Shown here one piece after another: positions 37,358 through 45,986 of a stretch of 53,219 bases of DNA. Every line of letters begins with the position of its first letter. The stretch's first letter is position 1. This stretch comes from JBHELB01 sp041859045 (GTDB lineage Bacteria; Hydrogenedentota; Hydrogenedentia; Hydrogenedentales; SLHB01). The notes under the pieces are model-generated. The model was not told where the DNA came from, did not search any database, and saw only the letters and a program-made list of their open reading frames with translations. The stretch spans positions 1-53,219 of the forward strand of contig JBHELB010000024.1 of NCBI GenBank assembly GCA_041859045.1. Reading direction: 5' to 3'. The position numbers and the translations under genes are program-made.

Positions 37358-37608
37358 GAAATAGCGCCCCCTCCTCGATCTCCGGCAAAGAGTACACCAT
37401 TTTTGCCATCATCGCTACCGGAACCGCAAAGGTGCGCACTATTTCAGACGAAGCCATCGCACCCCCGTGGGCTCCTTTTGTTCTTTGTGAATAGCCGATG
37501 ATCGCTGCGGTTGACGGCGCGGCGGGCGCGTTTTCCTCCTAATCATCTATCCTGTATAATCCCCTCTTTATGCCCGAGAAGTTGCCGAAACGAGGAAAGG
37601 CTCGCACT

Positions 37609-38379
37609 ATGGACGACGTTTTGAGTCAATTGGTGGAAATGACGCGTTATTTGGGCGATCCGGGGCGGCCGTTCGCGATCCTGGGCGAGGGAAATACCTC
37701 GGCGAAGGCAGATGAAGACACGTTGTATGTGAAGGCGTCGGGGTCCACGATGGCGGGGATTCGGCCGGAGGACTTTGTGCGGGTGTCTATTTCGAAGGTC
37801 ATCGCGATCTTGGACGACCCTTCGGCGACGGATGACGACGTGACGCGCGTGTTGAAAGAGGCGTGCGTAGAACCCGGCGAGACGCGGCGGCCCAGCGTGG
37901 AAACGATGTTGCATGCGTTTCTGTTGAAGGCTCCGGGCATTCACTTTGTCGGCCACACGCACCCCGTGCACACGAACATGGTGCTTTGCTCGAAGATGGC
38001 CGAGGAAGCGGTGTCGGGACGGCTGTTCCCGGACCATATTGTGTCGATGGGGCATGCGTCGGTCTATGTGCCGTACGTTGACCCGGGCCTGGTGCTGGCG
38101 CGCGAAGTGCGCGGACGTTTCCAGGCGTTTGTGGAGGAACACGGCGTGTTGCCCAAGGCCATCCTGATGCAAAACCACGGGCTAATCACCTTGGGCGAGT
38201 CGCCGAAGGCGGTCACAAGTTGCACGGAGATGGCCGAGAAGGCGGCGCAGGTGCTCGTGGGCACGTACGCGATGGGCGGGCCGAATTTCATGACGCCTGC
38301 GCACGTCGCGCGCATCTACACGCGACCCGATGAGCATTACCGCATCAAGAGTATCGCGAACACCGAGAAGGTGTTGTAA
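37609..38379 (+). CDS. Class II aldolase/adducin-family protein
   Basis: 256 residues. The metal-binding histidines appear in GHTHPVHTN (near 118) and ILMQNHGLITLG (near 186). Upstream are the phosphate/substrate loop GEGNTSAK and KASGSTMAG. Relatives cleave or epimerise phosphorylated ketoses, as in L-fuculose- and L-rhamnulose-phosphate aldolases. ATG 37609 has GAGGAAAGG eight bases upstream. ATG 37570 has no ribosome site and lies only ten bases past a TATAAT (37555-37560) that is a likely -10. It heads an operon with two dehydrogenases. Confidence 0.87.
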   Translation: MDDVLSQLVEMTRYLGDPGRPFAILGEGNTSAKADEDTLYVKASGSTMAGIRPEDFVRVSISKVIAILDDPSATDDDVTRVLKEACVEPGETRRPSVETMLHAFLLKAPGIHFVGHTHPVHTNMVLCSKMAEEAVSGRLFPDHIVSMGHASVYVPYVDPGLVLAREVRGRFQAFVEEHGVLPKAILMQNHGLITLGESPKAVTSCTEMAEKAAQVLVGTYAMGGPNFMTPAHVARIYTRPDEHYRIKSIANTEKVL

Positions 38380-38424
38380 GTTTCCGGAAAGGCCGGGCTG
38401 CGGCCGAACAGCAGGAGAACCTCG

Positions 38425-40035
38425 ATGGCGACGTTGGATCAGTATCGCAAGGCGGAATTGCCGTTACCCCGGCAGTACGCGGCGTGGCAGGTGTTTGGCG
38501 CGGGGCTTGAGAACGTGGGCCGCGACGGAAAGACGGTGACGCTCGAGTTGCGCGAGCCGAAGGACAACGAGGTGTTGTTCCGGGTGGACGTGCTGGGCCT
38601 GTGCCAGTCCGACATCAAGATCATCCACCAGGGCGGAGCGCACCCGCGCCTGCGCGGGCGAGACCTCGCCAACGATCCCACGGTACTCGGGCATGAATGC
38701 TCGGTAACGGTGGTCAAGGTGGGGAAGAACTACGCGGACCGATTTAAGCCCGGCGAGCGGTTCATTGTGCAGGCGGACATTTATTACAAGGGTCTGGGGT
38801 TCGCCTTCGGCTACCTAATTCCGGGCGGACTGCAACAGTATGTGTATTTGGATGAGCGCGTGTTCGATGGCGACGAGGGCTGCTATCTGCTGCCCGTGCG
38901 CCCGGACACGGGGTACAGCCAGTCGGCGTTGGCCGAACCCTGGGCCTGCGTCGAAATGTCGTATAACCTGCTCGACCGCACGATGCCCGGCGATGGCGCG
39001 CGATTGATCGTCAGCGACAACCCGCAAGATGCGGCCGGTGCGCCCGCGGGGACAACCGTCCTGCCACGCAGCCTCGAGGGCCTTGGCGATGCTACGTTCG
39101 ACGACATCATTCTGCGCGACCCGACGCCCGCGCTCGTCGCGACGCTGGCGGCGCGACTGCGCAAGAACGGTGCGATGTTTCTGCTGGGCAATGCCGCCGA
39201 GGAAGGCACGGTGTCGCTCGACATTGGCCGTATTCACTATGAAGGCATGCGCTTCTACGGTGGCGGCGCCGATCTGCCCGCCGTGGATGCGGCGAACCGT
39301 CGACACGATCTCAAGCCGGGCGGCGCGGCGCTGTTCATGGGCGCGGGCGGCCCGATGGGCCAGATGCATGTGCAACGCGCCATCGAAATCCCGAACCACC
39401 CCGCGCGCGTCGTGGTTACCGATCTCGACCGTGCGCGCCTGGATCACATCGTAGCGCGGTTCGGCGGGTTGGCGAAGAAGAATGGCGTTGAGCTGTTGAC
39501 GTTCGCGCCGAGTGAATTTGGTTCGCAAGAAGCACTCGACGCGCACCTGCGCAGACTCATGCCAAACGGTTTTGACGATGTGATTGTGATGGCCCCCGTG
39601 GCGGCGTTGGTGCCGGGCGCGGCGGCGTTTGCCGCAGACCATGGATTCGTGAACATCTTTGCGGGCGTGCCCGTGGGTAAGGTTGCGGACATCGCCTTGT
39701 CCGATCTGTGCCGCGGCGTCAAGATGGTCGGTTCGAGCGGCTCGCGCATCAGCGACCTGCGCCGCATTCTGGAAATGGTGGAGGCCAAGCACCTCGACAC
39801 CGATCTCAGCGTCGCCGCCATCGGCGGGCTCAACACGGCGCGCGAGGGGCTTGAGGGCGTTGAGAAGGGGCGTTTCCCGGGGAAAACCGTCATTTACACG
39901 CAGATTCCCGATCTGCCGCTCATGGCGCTTGAGGAGATTCCCGAGAGACTTCCGGAGCTCGCCTCCAAGCTCGGCCCCGCGGGCGCGTGGACAAAGGCCG
40001 CCGAGGAAGCGCTGCTGGAGAAGTACCTATCATGA
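38425..40035 (+). CDS. Large zinc-type medium-chain dehydrogenase (sorbose-phosphate reductase-like)
   Basis: 536 residues, longer than the usual 350 for MDR enzymes. The catalytic zinc residues fit Cys60 (GLCQSD) and His90-Glu91 (LGHE). FMGAGGPMGQMHVQRAIE (about 309) gives the nucleotide-binding loop, though a large insert separates it from the N-terminal domain. It resembles the L-sorbose-1-phosphate reductase-like branch and probably oxidises a polyol phosphate. Its stop overlaps the SDR start (ATGA). The GC level matches the flanking housekeeping genes. Confidence 0.82.
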   Translation: MATLDQYRKAELPLPRQYAAWQVFGAGLENVGRDGKTVTLELREPKDNEVLFRVDVLGLCQSDIKIIHQGGAHPRLRGRDLANDPTVLGHECSVTVVKVGKNYADRFKPGERFIVQADIYYKGLGFAFGYLIPGGLQQYVYLDERVFDGDEGCYLLPVRPDTGYSQSALAEPWACVEMSYNLLDRTMPGDGARLIVSDNPQDAAGAPAGTTVLPRSLEGLGDATFDDIILRDPTPALVATLAARLRKNGAMFLLGNAAEEGTVSLDIGRIHYEGMRFYGGGADLPAVDAANRRHDLKPGGAALFMGAGGPMGQMHVQRAIEIPNHPARVVVTDLDRARLDHIVARFGGLAKKNGVELLTFAPSEFGSQEALDAHLRRLMPNGFDDVIVMAPVAALVPGAAAFAADHGFVNIFAGVPVGKVADIALSDLCRGVKMVGSSGSRISDLRRILEMVEAKHLDTDLSVAAIGGLNTAREGLEGVEKGRFPGKTVIYTQIPDLPLMALEEIPERLPELASKLGPAGAWTKAAEEALLEKYLS

Positions 40036-40823
40036 AACGATTGGAAGGCAAGCGCGCAGTCGTGACGGGCGCGGCGCAGGGACTGGGCGCGGCCATCGTC
40101 GAACGGCTCGCGCGCGAAGGATGTGACGTTGTCGCGCTGGACCTCAATGCCGAGGGCGTGCGCGAGACTGCAGAAACGGCGGCGAAAGTCACCGGACGCA
40201 AGGTATTGGCGAGCGCGGTGGACGTGACGAACGCGGAAGACGTGCGCCGGGCGTTTCGTGCGGCGGCAGCGGAACTGGGCGGACTCGACATCCTTGTGGC
40301 GAACGCGGGGATTCTGATCTCGGGCGATTCGACGACCTTCGACGCAGACAAGTGGCGCAAGGTAATCGACGTGAACCTCGTGGGTTACTTCTTGTGCGCG
40401 CGGGAAGCGGCAGCGATCATGCTTGAGCAGGGCACGAAGGGGTCAATCGTTCAGATCAACTCGAAGTCGGGCAAGAAGGGCAGTTTTCGCAACAGCGCCT
40501 ATGCCGCGTCAAAGTTTGGCGGTATTGGCGTAACGCAGAGTCTTGCGCTCGAATTTGCGGAGAACGGCATTCGGGTCAATTCGATATGTCCTGGAAATCT
40601 CCTCGATTCGCCGCTGTGGGTGAACAGCCTGTTCAAGCAGTACGCCGCGAATCAGGGGATCAGCGAGGAACAGGTGCGGCAGAAGTATATCGACCAAGTG
40701 CCGATGAAGCGCGGCTGCACGTACCGTGACGTAACGAATGTCGTGGTCTTCATGGCCTCGGACGACGCGGACTATATGACCGGGCAAGCGATCAACGTGA
40801 CCGGTGGACAGGAAATGCGATAA
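40032..40823 (+). CDS. Short-chain dehydrogenase (sorbitol-6-phosphate dehydrogenase-like)
   Basis: 263 residues. It has the Rossmann motif VVTGAAQGLGAA (near 10), NAG (near 90) and the catalytic YxxxK in SAYAASKFGG, with INSKSG before it. The C-terminal TGQAINVTGGQEM fits polyol dehydrogenases such as SrlD. Translation is coupled to the MDR gene by a four-base overlap. With the aldolase and MDR it forms a sugar or polyol degradation operon; no kinase gene accompanies it. A bidirectional terminator follows. Confidence 0.9.
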   Translation: MKRLEGKRAVVTGAAQGLGAAIVERLAREGCDVVALDLNAEGVRETAETAAKVTGRKVLASAVDVTNAEDVRRAFRAAAAELGGLDILVANAGILISGDSTTFDADKWRKVIDVNLVGYFLCAREAAAIMLEQGTKGSIVQINSKSGKKGSFRNSAYAASKFGGIGVTQSLALEFAENGIRVNSICPGNLLDSPLWVNSLFKQYAANQGISEEQVRQKYIDQVPMKRGCTYRDVTNVVVFMASDDADYMTGQAINVTGGQEMR

Positions 40824-40842
40824 GCGCGTGGTGAGAAAAGGA

Positions 40843-40876
40843 AACGCGCCGAGGGGGTAGTTCCCTTCGGCGCGTT
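40843..40876. terminator. Bidirectional terminator
   Basis: AACGCGCCGAGGG (40843-40855) pairs with CCCTTCGGCGCGTT (40863-40876) with one mismatch or bulge, followed by GTGTTTGT. It lies between the convergent SDR and cyclophilin genes. Confidence 0.8.
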
Positions 40877-40891
40877 GTGTTTGTGACGAGA

Positions 40892-41683
40892 TTATTGAAC
40901 GAGCGTGGCCTTCTCGATGTAGTCGAGGTTCGGGAAGGCGGCTTTAAGGTATTCGTTGCCGCGCGTCTGGATCATGCCCTGGTCCGGCGCCTCGCCGTAC
41001 TCGTCGGTGATCGCGTCCACGAACTCCATGCCCGACACGATCTTGCCGATCACGGCGAAGCGCATGCCGTCGAGTTGCGAGTTGTCGTTCAGGTTGATGA
41101 ACAACTGGGTCGAGCGCGAGTTGGGGGCGCCGGTTGCGGCGAAGCAGAGCGTGCCGCGGACGTTGGACTGCTTCACGGGATCATCGGCGATGTTGGCGTT
41201 GCGCCACTTGGCCATCACCTTGGGGTCGCCGTTGATGCCGAACTGGACCACGAAGGGCCTCGGCTTCTTCACGACGCGGAAAAATCGGCAGTCGTCGAAG
41301 AAGCCGATCTTGACCAGCTCACGGAACCGATCGACGCCGTTCGGCGCCCAATCGCGATGGCATTCCACCACGACATCGCCTTTCGAGGTCTTGAGGTTAA
41401 CCCGGAACACGTCCGCGGTCATAGGATCGCCAGTTGCACTGTCCGAAGCGGGAGCCGTCATCGTATTCTCCTTGCTGTCTGCGGGGGCGCTGGCCGATGC
41501 GGCCGCCTCCGCTGCTTTCGCCTGAGCCTCCGCGACATTTCGCGCAGACTGCATTTCCTGAGTCGCCTTCTGCACTTGCGCCAAGCGGGCCGGGGTCAAT
41601 CGCGACACCTGAAACGTATACGCCCCGTACAGGGCTGCCGCGCCCGCCAACGCCACAAGCATCATCATGAGCTTCTTTTTCAT
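40892..41683 (-). CDS. Membrane-anchored cyclophilin-type peptidyl-prolyl isomerase
   Basis: 263 residues. An N-terminal anchor (MMMLVALAGAAALYGAY) is followed by an Ala/Gln/Glu-rich linker. The cyclophilin domain (about 92-260) contains FFDDCRFFRVVKKPRPFVVQFG, GTLCFAATGAPNSRSTQLFIN and FAVIGKIVSGMEFVD. The FGI/NGD stretch replaces the usual QGGDP/TGT wording. It helps fold exported proteins. ATG 41683 has GGGAGAGG upstream. It is the third gene of a minus-strand row after the helicase and pheA. Confidence 0.9.
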   Translation of the reverse strand: MKKKLMMMLVALAGAAALYGAYTFQVSRLTPARLAQVQKATQEMQSARNVAEAQAKAAEAAASASAPADSKENTMTAPASDSATGDPMTADVFRVNLKTSKGDVVVECHRDWAPNGVDRFRELVKIGFFDDCRFFRVVKKPRPFVVQFGINGDPKVMAKWRNANIADDPVKQSNVRGTLCFAATGAPNSRSTQLFINLNDNSQLDGMRFAVIGKIVSGMEFVDAITDEYGEAPDQGMIQTRGNEYLKAAFPNLDYIEKATLVQ

Positions 41684-41719
41684 GACTGTCCTCTCCCAGA
41701 ATTCTAGGCGCACTGCGCC

Positions 41720-42790
41720 TTATTCCTCCAGTTCCCCGTGGGGGAACGACCCAAGTATCTTAAGCTCTTTGCAGCGCAGTTTCAGCTCTTCGAGCGCCTC
41801 CCGGAGCGCGGAATCCTCGCAGTGCCCGAGCATATCCATGAAGAAGACATACTCCCACGCCTTGCGTCGCGACGGGCGCGACTCGATCCGGGTCAGGCTA
41901 ATGCCTCGGCTGGCCAGCGGCGTCAACAGGTCGAAGAGCGCCCCGGCGCGATCGTTGATCGCGCAAAGGATCGACGTCTTGTCGTTGCCCGTCGGCTTGG
42001 CAAGCTGACGCGCGATGACAAAGAAGCGCGTGAAATTGTGCGGAGCGTCTTCAATGCCCGCGACGAGTATGTTGACGTTGTAGGTCTGTGCGGCAAGGGT
42101 GCTCGCGATGGCCGCCGCGCCCGGTTCCGTGGCCGCGATGCGGGCCGCTTCGGCGGTGCTCGATGCCTCGATCAGCGCGGCATTGGGGAGATTCGCCTTT
42201 AGCCAATTTCGACACTGCAAGAAGGCCTGCGCTTTCGAATAGACCTTCCGAATTTCGCCAATCGAACTATTCGAGAGCAGATTCTGCCGGATATGCAGCA
42301 TCACCTCGTTGATGATCTTCACGTCCGACGAGATGAAGCGGTCCAGCGTGTCACTCACGCCGCCGCCCATCGACGTCTCGACCGGCACCAACCCATAGTC
42401 CACGCGCTTGCGCTCGACCTCGGTGAAAATATCGTCGACGGTCGCCACGGGGTGGTACTCCGCGTGCGTGCCGAAGATGCGCAGCGCCGCCATGTGGCTG
42501 AACGTGTCCGCCGGGCCGAGGAAAGCGATGTCGAGCGGTTTCTCGAGCGATCGGACCGCGCTGATGATCTCGCGGTAGATGGCTTTAATCGCGGCGTCGG
42601 GCAAGGGCCCTTGGTTGAGACCGCGCAGCTTATCGAGCACCGCGCGCTCGCGCTCGGGCACATAGAACACGTCCGTGGTGCTGCGCTTGATCTCGCCGAT
42701 CTCCATCGCACAGCGCGCCCGCTCGTTCAGCAGACCCAGAACTTGCTGGTCAATCGTGTCGATTCGCGCGCGAAGTTCCTCGAGCGTCAC
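41720..42790 (-). CDS. pheA: Bifunctional chorismate mutase/prephenate dehydratase (P-protein)
   Basis: 356 residues. The chorismate mutase helix domain (1-88) has LRARIDTIDQQVLGLLNERA. The dehydratase domain (about 95-270) has FLGPADTFSHMAA and the catalytic NFTRFFVI. The ACT domain (about 280-350) has ESRPSRRKAWEYVFFMD, the phenylalanine-binding signature. The usual ENS motif reads VETSMGGG. It makes phenylpyruvate for phenylalanine synthesis and is likely feedback-inhibited. GTG 42790 overlaps the helicase stop (GTGA), with GGAGAG upstream. Confidence 0.95.
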   Translation of the reverse strand: MTLEELRARIDTIDQQVLGLLNERARCAMEIGEIKRSTTDVFYVPERERAVLDKLRGLNQGPLPDAAIKAIYREIISAVRSLEKPLDIAFLGPADTFSHMAALRIFGTHAEYHPVATVDDIFTEVERKRVDYGLVPVETSMGGGVSDTLDRFISSDVKIINEVMLHIRQNLLSNSSIGEIRKVYSKAQAFLQCRNWLKANLPNAALIEASSTAEAARIAATEPGAAAIASTLAAQTYNVNILVAGIEDAPHNFTRFFVIARQLAKPTGNDKTSILCAINDRAGALFDLLTPLASRGISLTRIESRPSRRKAWEYVFFMDMLGHCEDSALREALEELKLRCKELKILGSFPHGELEE

Positions 42791-44925
42791 CGTTTTCTCT
42801 CCCCTTCCAGAATCTGGAGCGGCGCGGCCGCCGCCATCAGGTCGCGACTTCGTCCGGTGTCAAACCGCACCCGCACCTTGAGCTTGCTTCCCGATCCGGA
42901 GGCGCTCATCACGGTGCCTTTACCGAATGTCGCATGCCACACCCGCACGCCCGTGCGCAGTCCACCCTCCGTGGGCGGTGTGGCGGACGGCTTCGAAACC
43001 GCCCGCGCGACGGCAGGCGCGCCCTGCACCGGGCCCAGTACGTCGAGCAGGTTGCGCGGGATTTCCTTCAAGAACTGCGAAGGCTCGGCGCGCGCCGTTT
43101 CGCCGAACTGCATTCTCATTTGCGCCGCGCTGAGCGTTAGCCGCCGCCGCGCCCGGGTCATGGCTACGTAGCAGAGCCGACGCTCTTCCTCGAGTTCGTG
43201 GTCGTCATTCAGGGCGCTGGCGTGCGGCAACAACCCTTGCTCAAACCCTATCAAGAAGACCTCGCCGAACTCAAGGCCCTTGGCCGCGTGACAGGTCATC
43301 AGCGTCACCGGAGGCGCTCCCGCCTCATAGCTGTCCAACTCGGAAAATAGGGCCAATTCCTGAAGAAATTCCCCCACGCCGCCGCCGCCCCGGGCGTCGA
43401 ATTCCCCGCAGGCCGACACCAATTCTTCTAGAATTTCCAGGCGGCTCTTGAGGTCTTTCTCGTCGGATTCGCGCACGAAATTCTCGTACCCCGTCTTCTC
43501 CAGCAGGCGGGAAGTCAGTGCGGCCAGCGACGATTCCTTGGCGGCCAGCAGGAGATCGTCGATCAAGTGTACAAACGCGGCCAGCGCATCGCGCGCCCGC
43601 GCCCCGAGGGTTTGATCCTGGTCGATCTCCCGCAACACGCGGAATAGGCTTGTCCCACGGTTCCGAGCATATTGCCCGATGTGTTCGAGCGTGGCCGCGC
43701 CGATACCGCGCGGCGGCGTGTTAATCACTCGCCGGAGCGATTCGTCGTCGTCGGGATTCACCAAGAGACGTAGGTAGGCCAAGACGTCCTTCACCTCCTT
43801 GCGTGCGTAGAACTGAATGCCGCCGACCATGACATAGGGAAGCTGGATCCGGCGCAGGGCCTCTTCGATGAGACGGCTCTGTGCCACCGTGCGGTATAAC
43901 ACCGCCGCACCGCCCGGCACGCCCGCCGCCTGTCGCAACGCCTCCGCCACGAACCGCGCTTCGTCGTCGCCGGTCTCCGCAAGATAAAACCGGACCGCAT
44001 CGCCGCCCTTCTCCGCCGTCCACAGCGTTTTGCCCAGGCGAGATGCATTATGCGCCACGACCGCGTTCGCCACAGTTAGGATCGGTTCCGTGCTGCGGTA
44101 GTTTTGTTCGAGCCGAAACACCTTCGCGCCCGGGAAGTCCTTCTCAAAATTGAGAATGTTCGAGATATCCGCGCCGCGCCAGGAGTAAATGCTCTGGTCC
44201 TCATCGCCAACGACAAAGAGATTCCCGTGAGCCTTGGCCAGATTCACCGCAATCCGGTATTGCGCGTGATTCGTATCTTGATACTCATCAACGTGGACGT
44301 AGCGGTAACGACGGGAGTACCGGTCACGCACGTCCTCGTGCTGTTCTAACAGGCGCGCGGTCAGCACCAGTAGATCGTCATAATCCAGCGCCGACGCCCG
44401 CTCCAACGCGGCGTGGTATCGTCCCCAGAGCGCGCGATAAACCTCATCCCCCGGCTCGGCGTCGTCGCCGGGCGCGCGCAGGTCTTGCTTGAGCCGACTG
44501 ATCCAGCCCAGCGCACCGCGCGGCGAAAGACCAGCCGCTTCGGGCATCTCTTTGATGAGCCGCTTCATGAGCGAAAGCTGATCCGTGTCGTCGAAGATCG
44601 TAAACGCGGTGTTGCGCCCCAGGCGGCCAATTTCCCGTCGGAGCACGGTCAGGCCGAAGGAGTGAAAGGTGCCAATCCACGCGCCGAAGCGGTCCATGTT
44701 CAGCCGCGCGGCGGCTCGCTCGCGCATTTCGCGCGCGGCGCGATTCGTAAAGGTGACCGCCAGCATCGACCGCGGGTCAATCCCGCGCTCGTCGACCAGC
44801 CACGCCAGACGTTCGATGATGACCCGGGTTTTCCCCGTGCCTGCGCCCGCCAACACCAACACCGGCCCGTCGCCCTCGGCCACCGCCCGACGTTGCGCGT
44901 CGTTCAAAGAATCCAAGCCCTGCAT
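42787..44925 (-). CDS. pcrA: UvrD/PcrA-type superfamily 1 DNA helicase
   Basis: 712 residues. It has the Q-motif LNDAQRRAV, Walker A AGAGTGKTR (near 28), motif II DEYQDTNHAQ (near 213), motif III GDEDQSIYSWRGA and motif VI VAMTRARRRL. The C-terminal tail has a Tudor-like WHATFGKGTVMSASG segment as in PcrA. It unwinds DNA 3' to 5' in repair and replication. Its stop overlaps pheA, so the two genes are co-transcribed. Confidence 0.95.
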   Translation of the reverse strand: MQGLDSLNDAQRRAVAEGDGPVLVLAGAGTGKTRVIIERLAWLVDERGIDPRSMLAVTFTNRAAREMRERAAARLNMDRFGAWIGTFHSFGLTVLRREIGRLGRNTAFTIFDDTDQLSLMKRLIKEMPEAAGLSPRGALGWISRLKQDLRAPGDDAEPGDEVYRALWGRYHAALERASALDYDDLLVLTARLLEQHEDVRDRYSRRYRYVHVDEYQDTNHAQYRIAVNLAKAHGNLFVVGDEDQSIYSWRGADISNILNFEKDFPGAKVFRLEQNYRSTEPILTVANAVVAHNASRLGKTLWTAEKGGDAVRFYLAETGDDEARFVAEALRQAAGVPGGAAVLYRTVAQSRLIEEALRRIQLPYVMVGGIQFYARKEVKDVLAYLRLLVNPDDDESLRRVINTPPRGIGAATLEHIGQYARNRGTSLFRVLREIDQDQTLGARARDALAAFVHLIDDLLLAAKESSLAALTSRLLEKTGYENFVRESDEKDLKSRLEILEELVSACGEFDARGGGGVGEFLQELALFSELDSYEAGAPPVTLMTCHAAKGLEFGEVFLIGFEQGLLPHASALNDDHELEEERRLCYVAMTRARRRLTLSAAQMRMQFGETARAEPSQFLKEIPRNLLDVLGPVQGAPAVARAVSKPSATPPTEGGLRTGVRVWHATFGKGTVMSASGSGSKLKVRVRFDTGRSRDLMAAAAPLQILEGERKR

Positions 44926-45140
44926 ATTTCCGTTTCCAGTTGAACGCCATCAGTGAAGAAGGGGGATCATAGCAGATCGGCGCAGGGCTAAGTTACTCGG
45001 CGAATCGCCCTGGCAGGTTGATTACAGGTCTGTCAGTGCGATTTGTCGAGTTCTGTTTGACGACGCATTTGGACAGCCCCGTCGCCTGCGGCCTTCGTGA
45101 ACCAATACCGACTTGAGGTTGGTTCGAAGAGCGCCATCTC

Positions 45141-45767
45141 TTAGGATGAAGCCACACCTTTGGCCAAAGTCTGATACGATCCTTCAAGCATCTCTTGGAT
45201 TCGCGGCCAGTCCGCATTCTTCTGTCCACGATCACGCAATGCGGCCGCTTCGGCGCGAAGATAGCCGGCCCGTTCGATCGAGGCATTCGTCTTGCCGTAG
45301 ATCGCTGCGTACAATGCTGCAATTTCACGGCCGACGTTCTCCGGCGACGACCGTTTGGGGTCACGACGCGTCACCCACCAGGATAGCTCCGCAACAGCGA
45401 CCTTTTGGGGGTCAAACTCAAGGCCCGAAGCGTCACGCACCACCGCGTATGCCTCCACCAATTCTGGAAGCACTTCCTGGTTGTAGTCGACGCCGGGTTC
45501 GAGAAAGATCATGGCGGCCTGTGTGAAATGTCGCGTCGACTTGGCTGCTTCGTAGTAGGTAAGCCGAAAATGCCTTCGGTGAAGCGTAAAAAGTTCACGG
45601 CTAAGCGCTATCCGATCGCCAGTATAGTACGCCTGCCACATGGCTGTCTCGGACGCTGCAATCGCCTGCGCATCGAATGACGGCCTCTGAATGCACCCCT
45701 TAAATACGCACGCAGCAAGAACCAGGAGGGAGAGAGTCGCCAAAATCAGCAGGATTTTCGTCTTCAT
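45141..45767 (-). CDS. Hypothetical lipoprotein
   Basis: 208 residues. The signal peptide ends in LVLAAC with Cys20 as a probable lipid site. The mature part is mostly helical, with aromatic and charged stretches (AMWQAYYTGDR, TLHRRHFRLTYYEAAKSTRHF). I recognise no domain. ATG 45767 has a weak AGGAAT upstream. It is divergent from the MscS gene and about 215 bases from pcrA. Confidence 0.7.
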   Translation of the reverse strand: MKTKILLILATLSLLVLAACVFKGCIQRPSFDAQAIAASETAMWQAYYTGDRIALSRELFTLHRRHFRLTYYEAAKSTRHFTQAAMIFLEPGVDYNQEVLPELVEAYAVVRDASGLEFDPQKVAVAELSWWVTRRDPKRSSPENVGREIAALYAAIYGKTNASIERAGYLRAEAAALRDRGQKNADWPRIQEMLEGSYQTLAKGVASS

Positions 45768-45986
45768 GCAACAAGATTCCTGGAACGATAGAGTCCTTCA
45801 TTGCCACGTCCAAACACTGGAAACGGCATTTATCATACTATTCGGAGAGAATGTAGTCGATAGAACTCTTGGGCTTCTAGTTAAAACACGATCGCTGTTT
45901 CTTTCTCGGCGTTGACCCCCGCATCGCGGGATCGTACCATCGAGCGAGACTCGACGGCGGTAATGGCTACAACGAGGTGAGTCGAT

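Noticed and set aside
37511..37560. TTGACG and TATAAT as a promoter pair upstream of the aldolase
   Set aside because: They are 38 bases apart, too far to act together; only the TATAAT is likely used.
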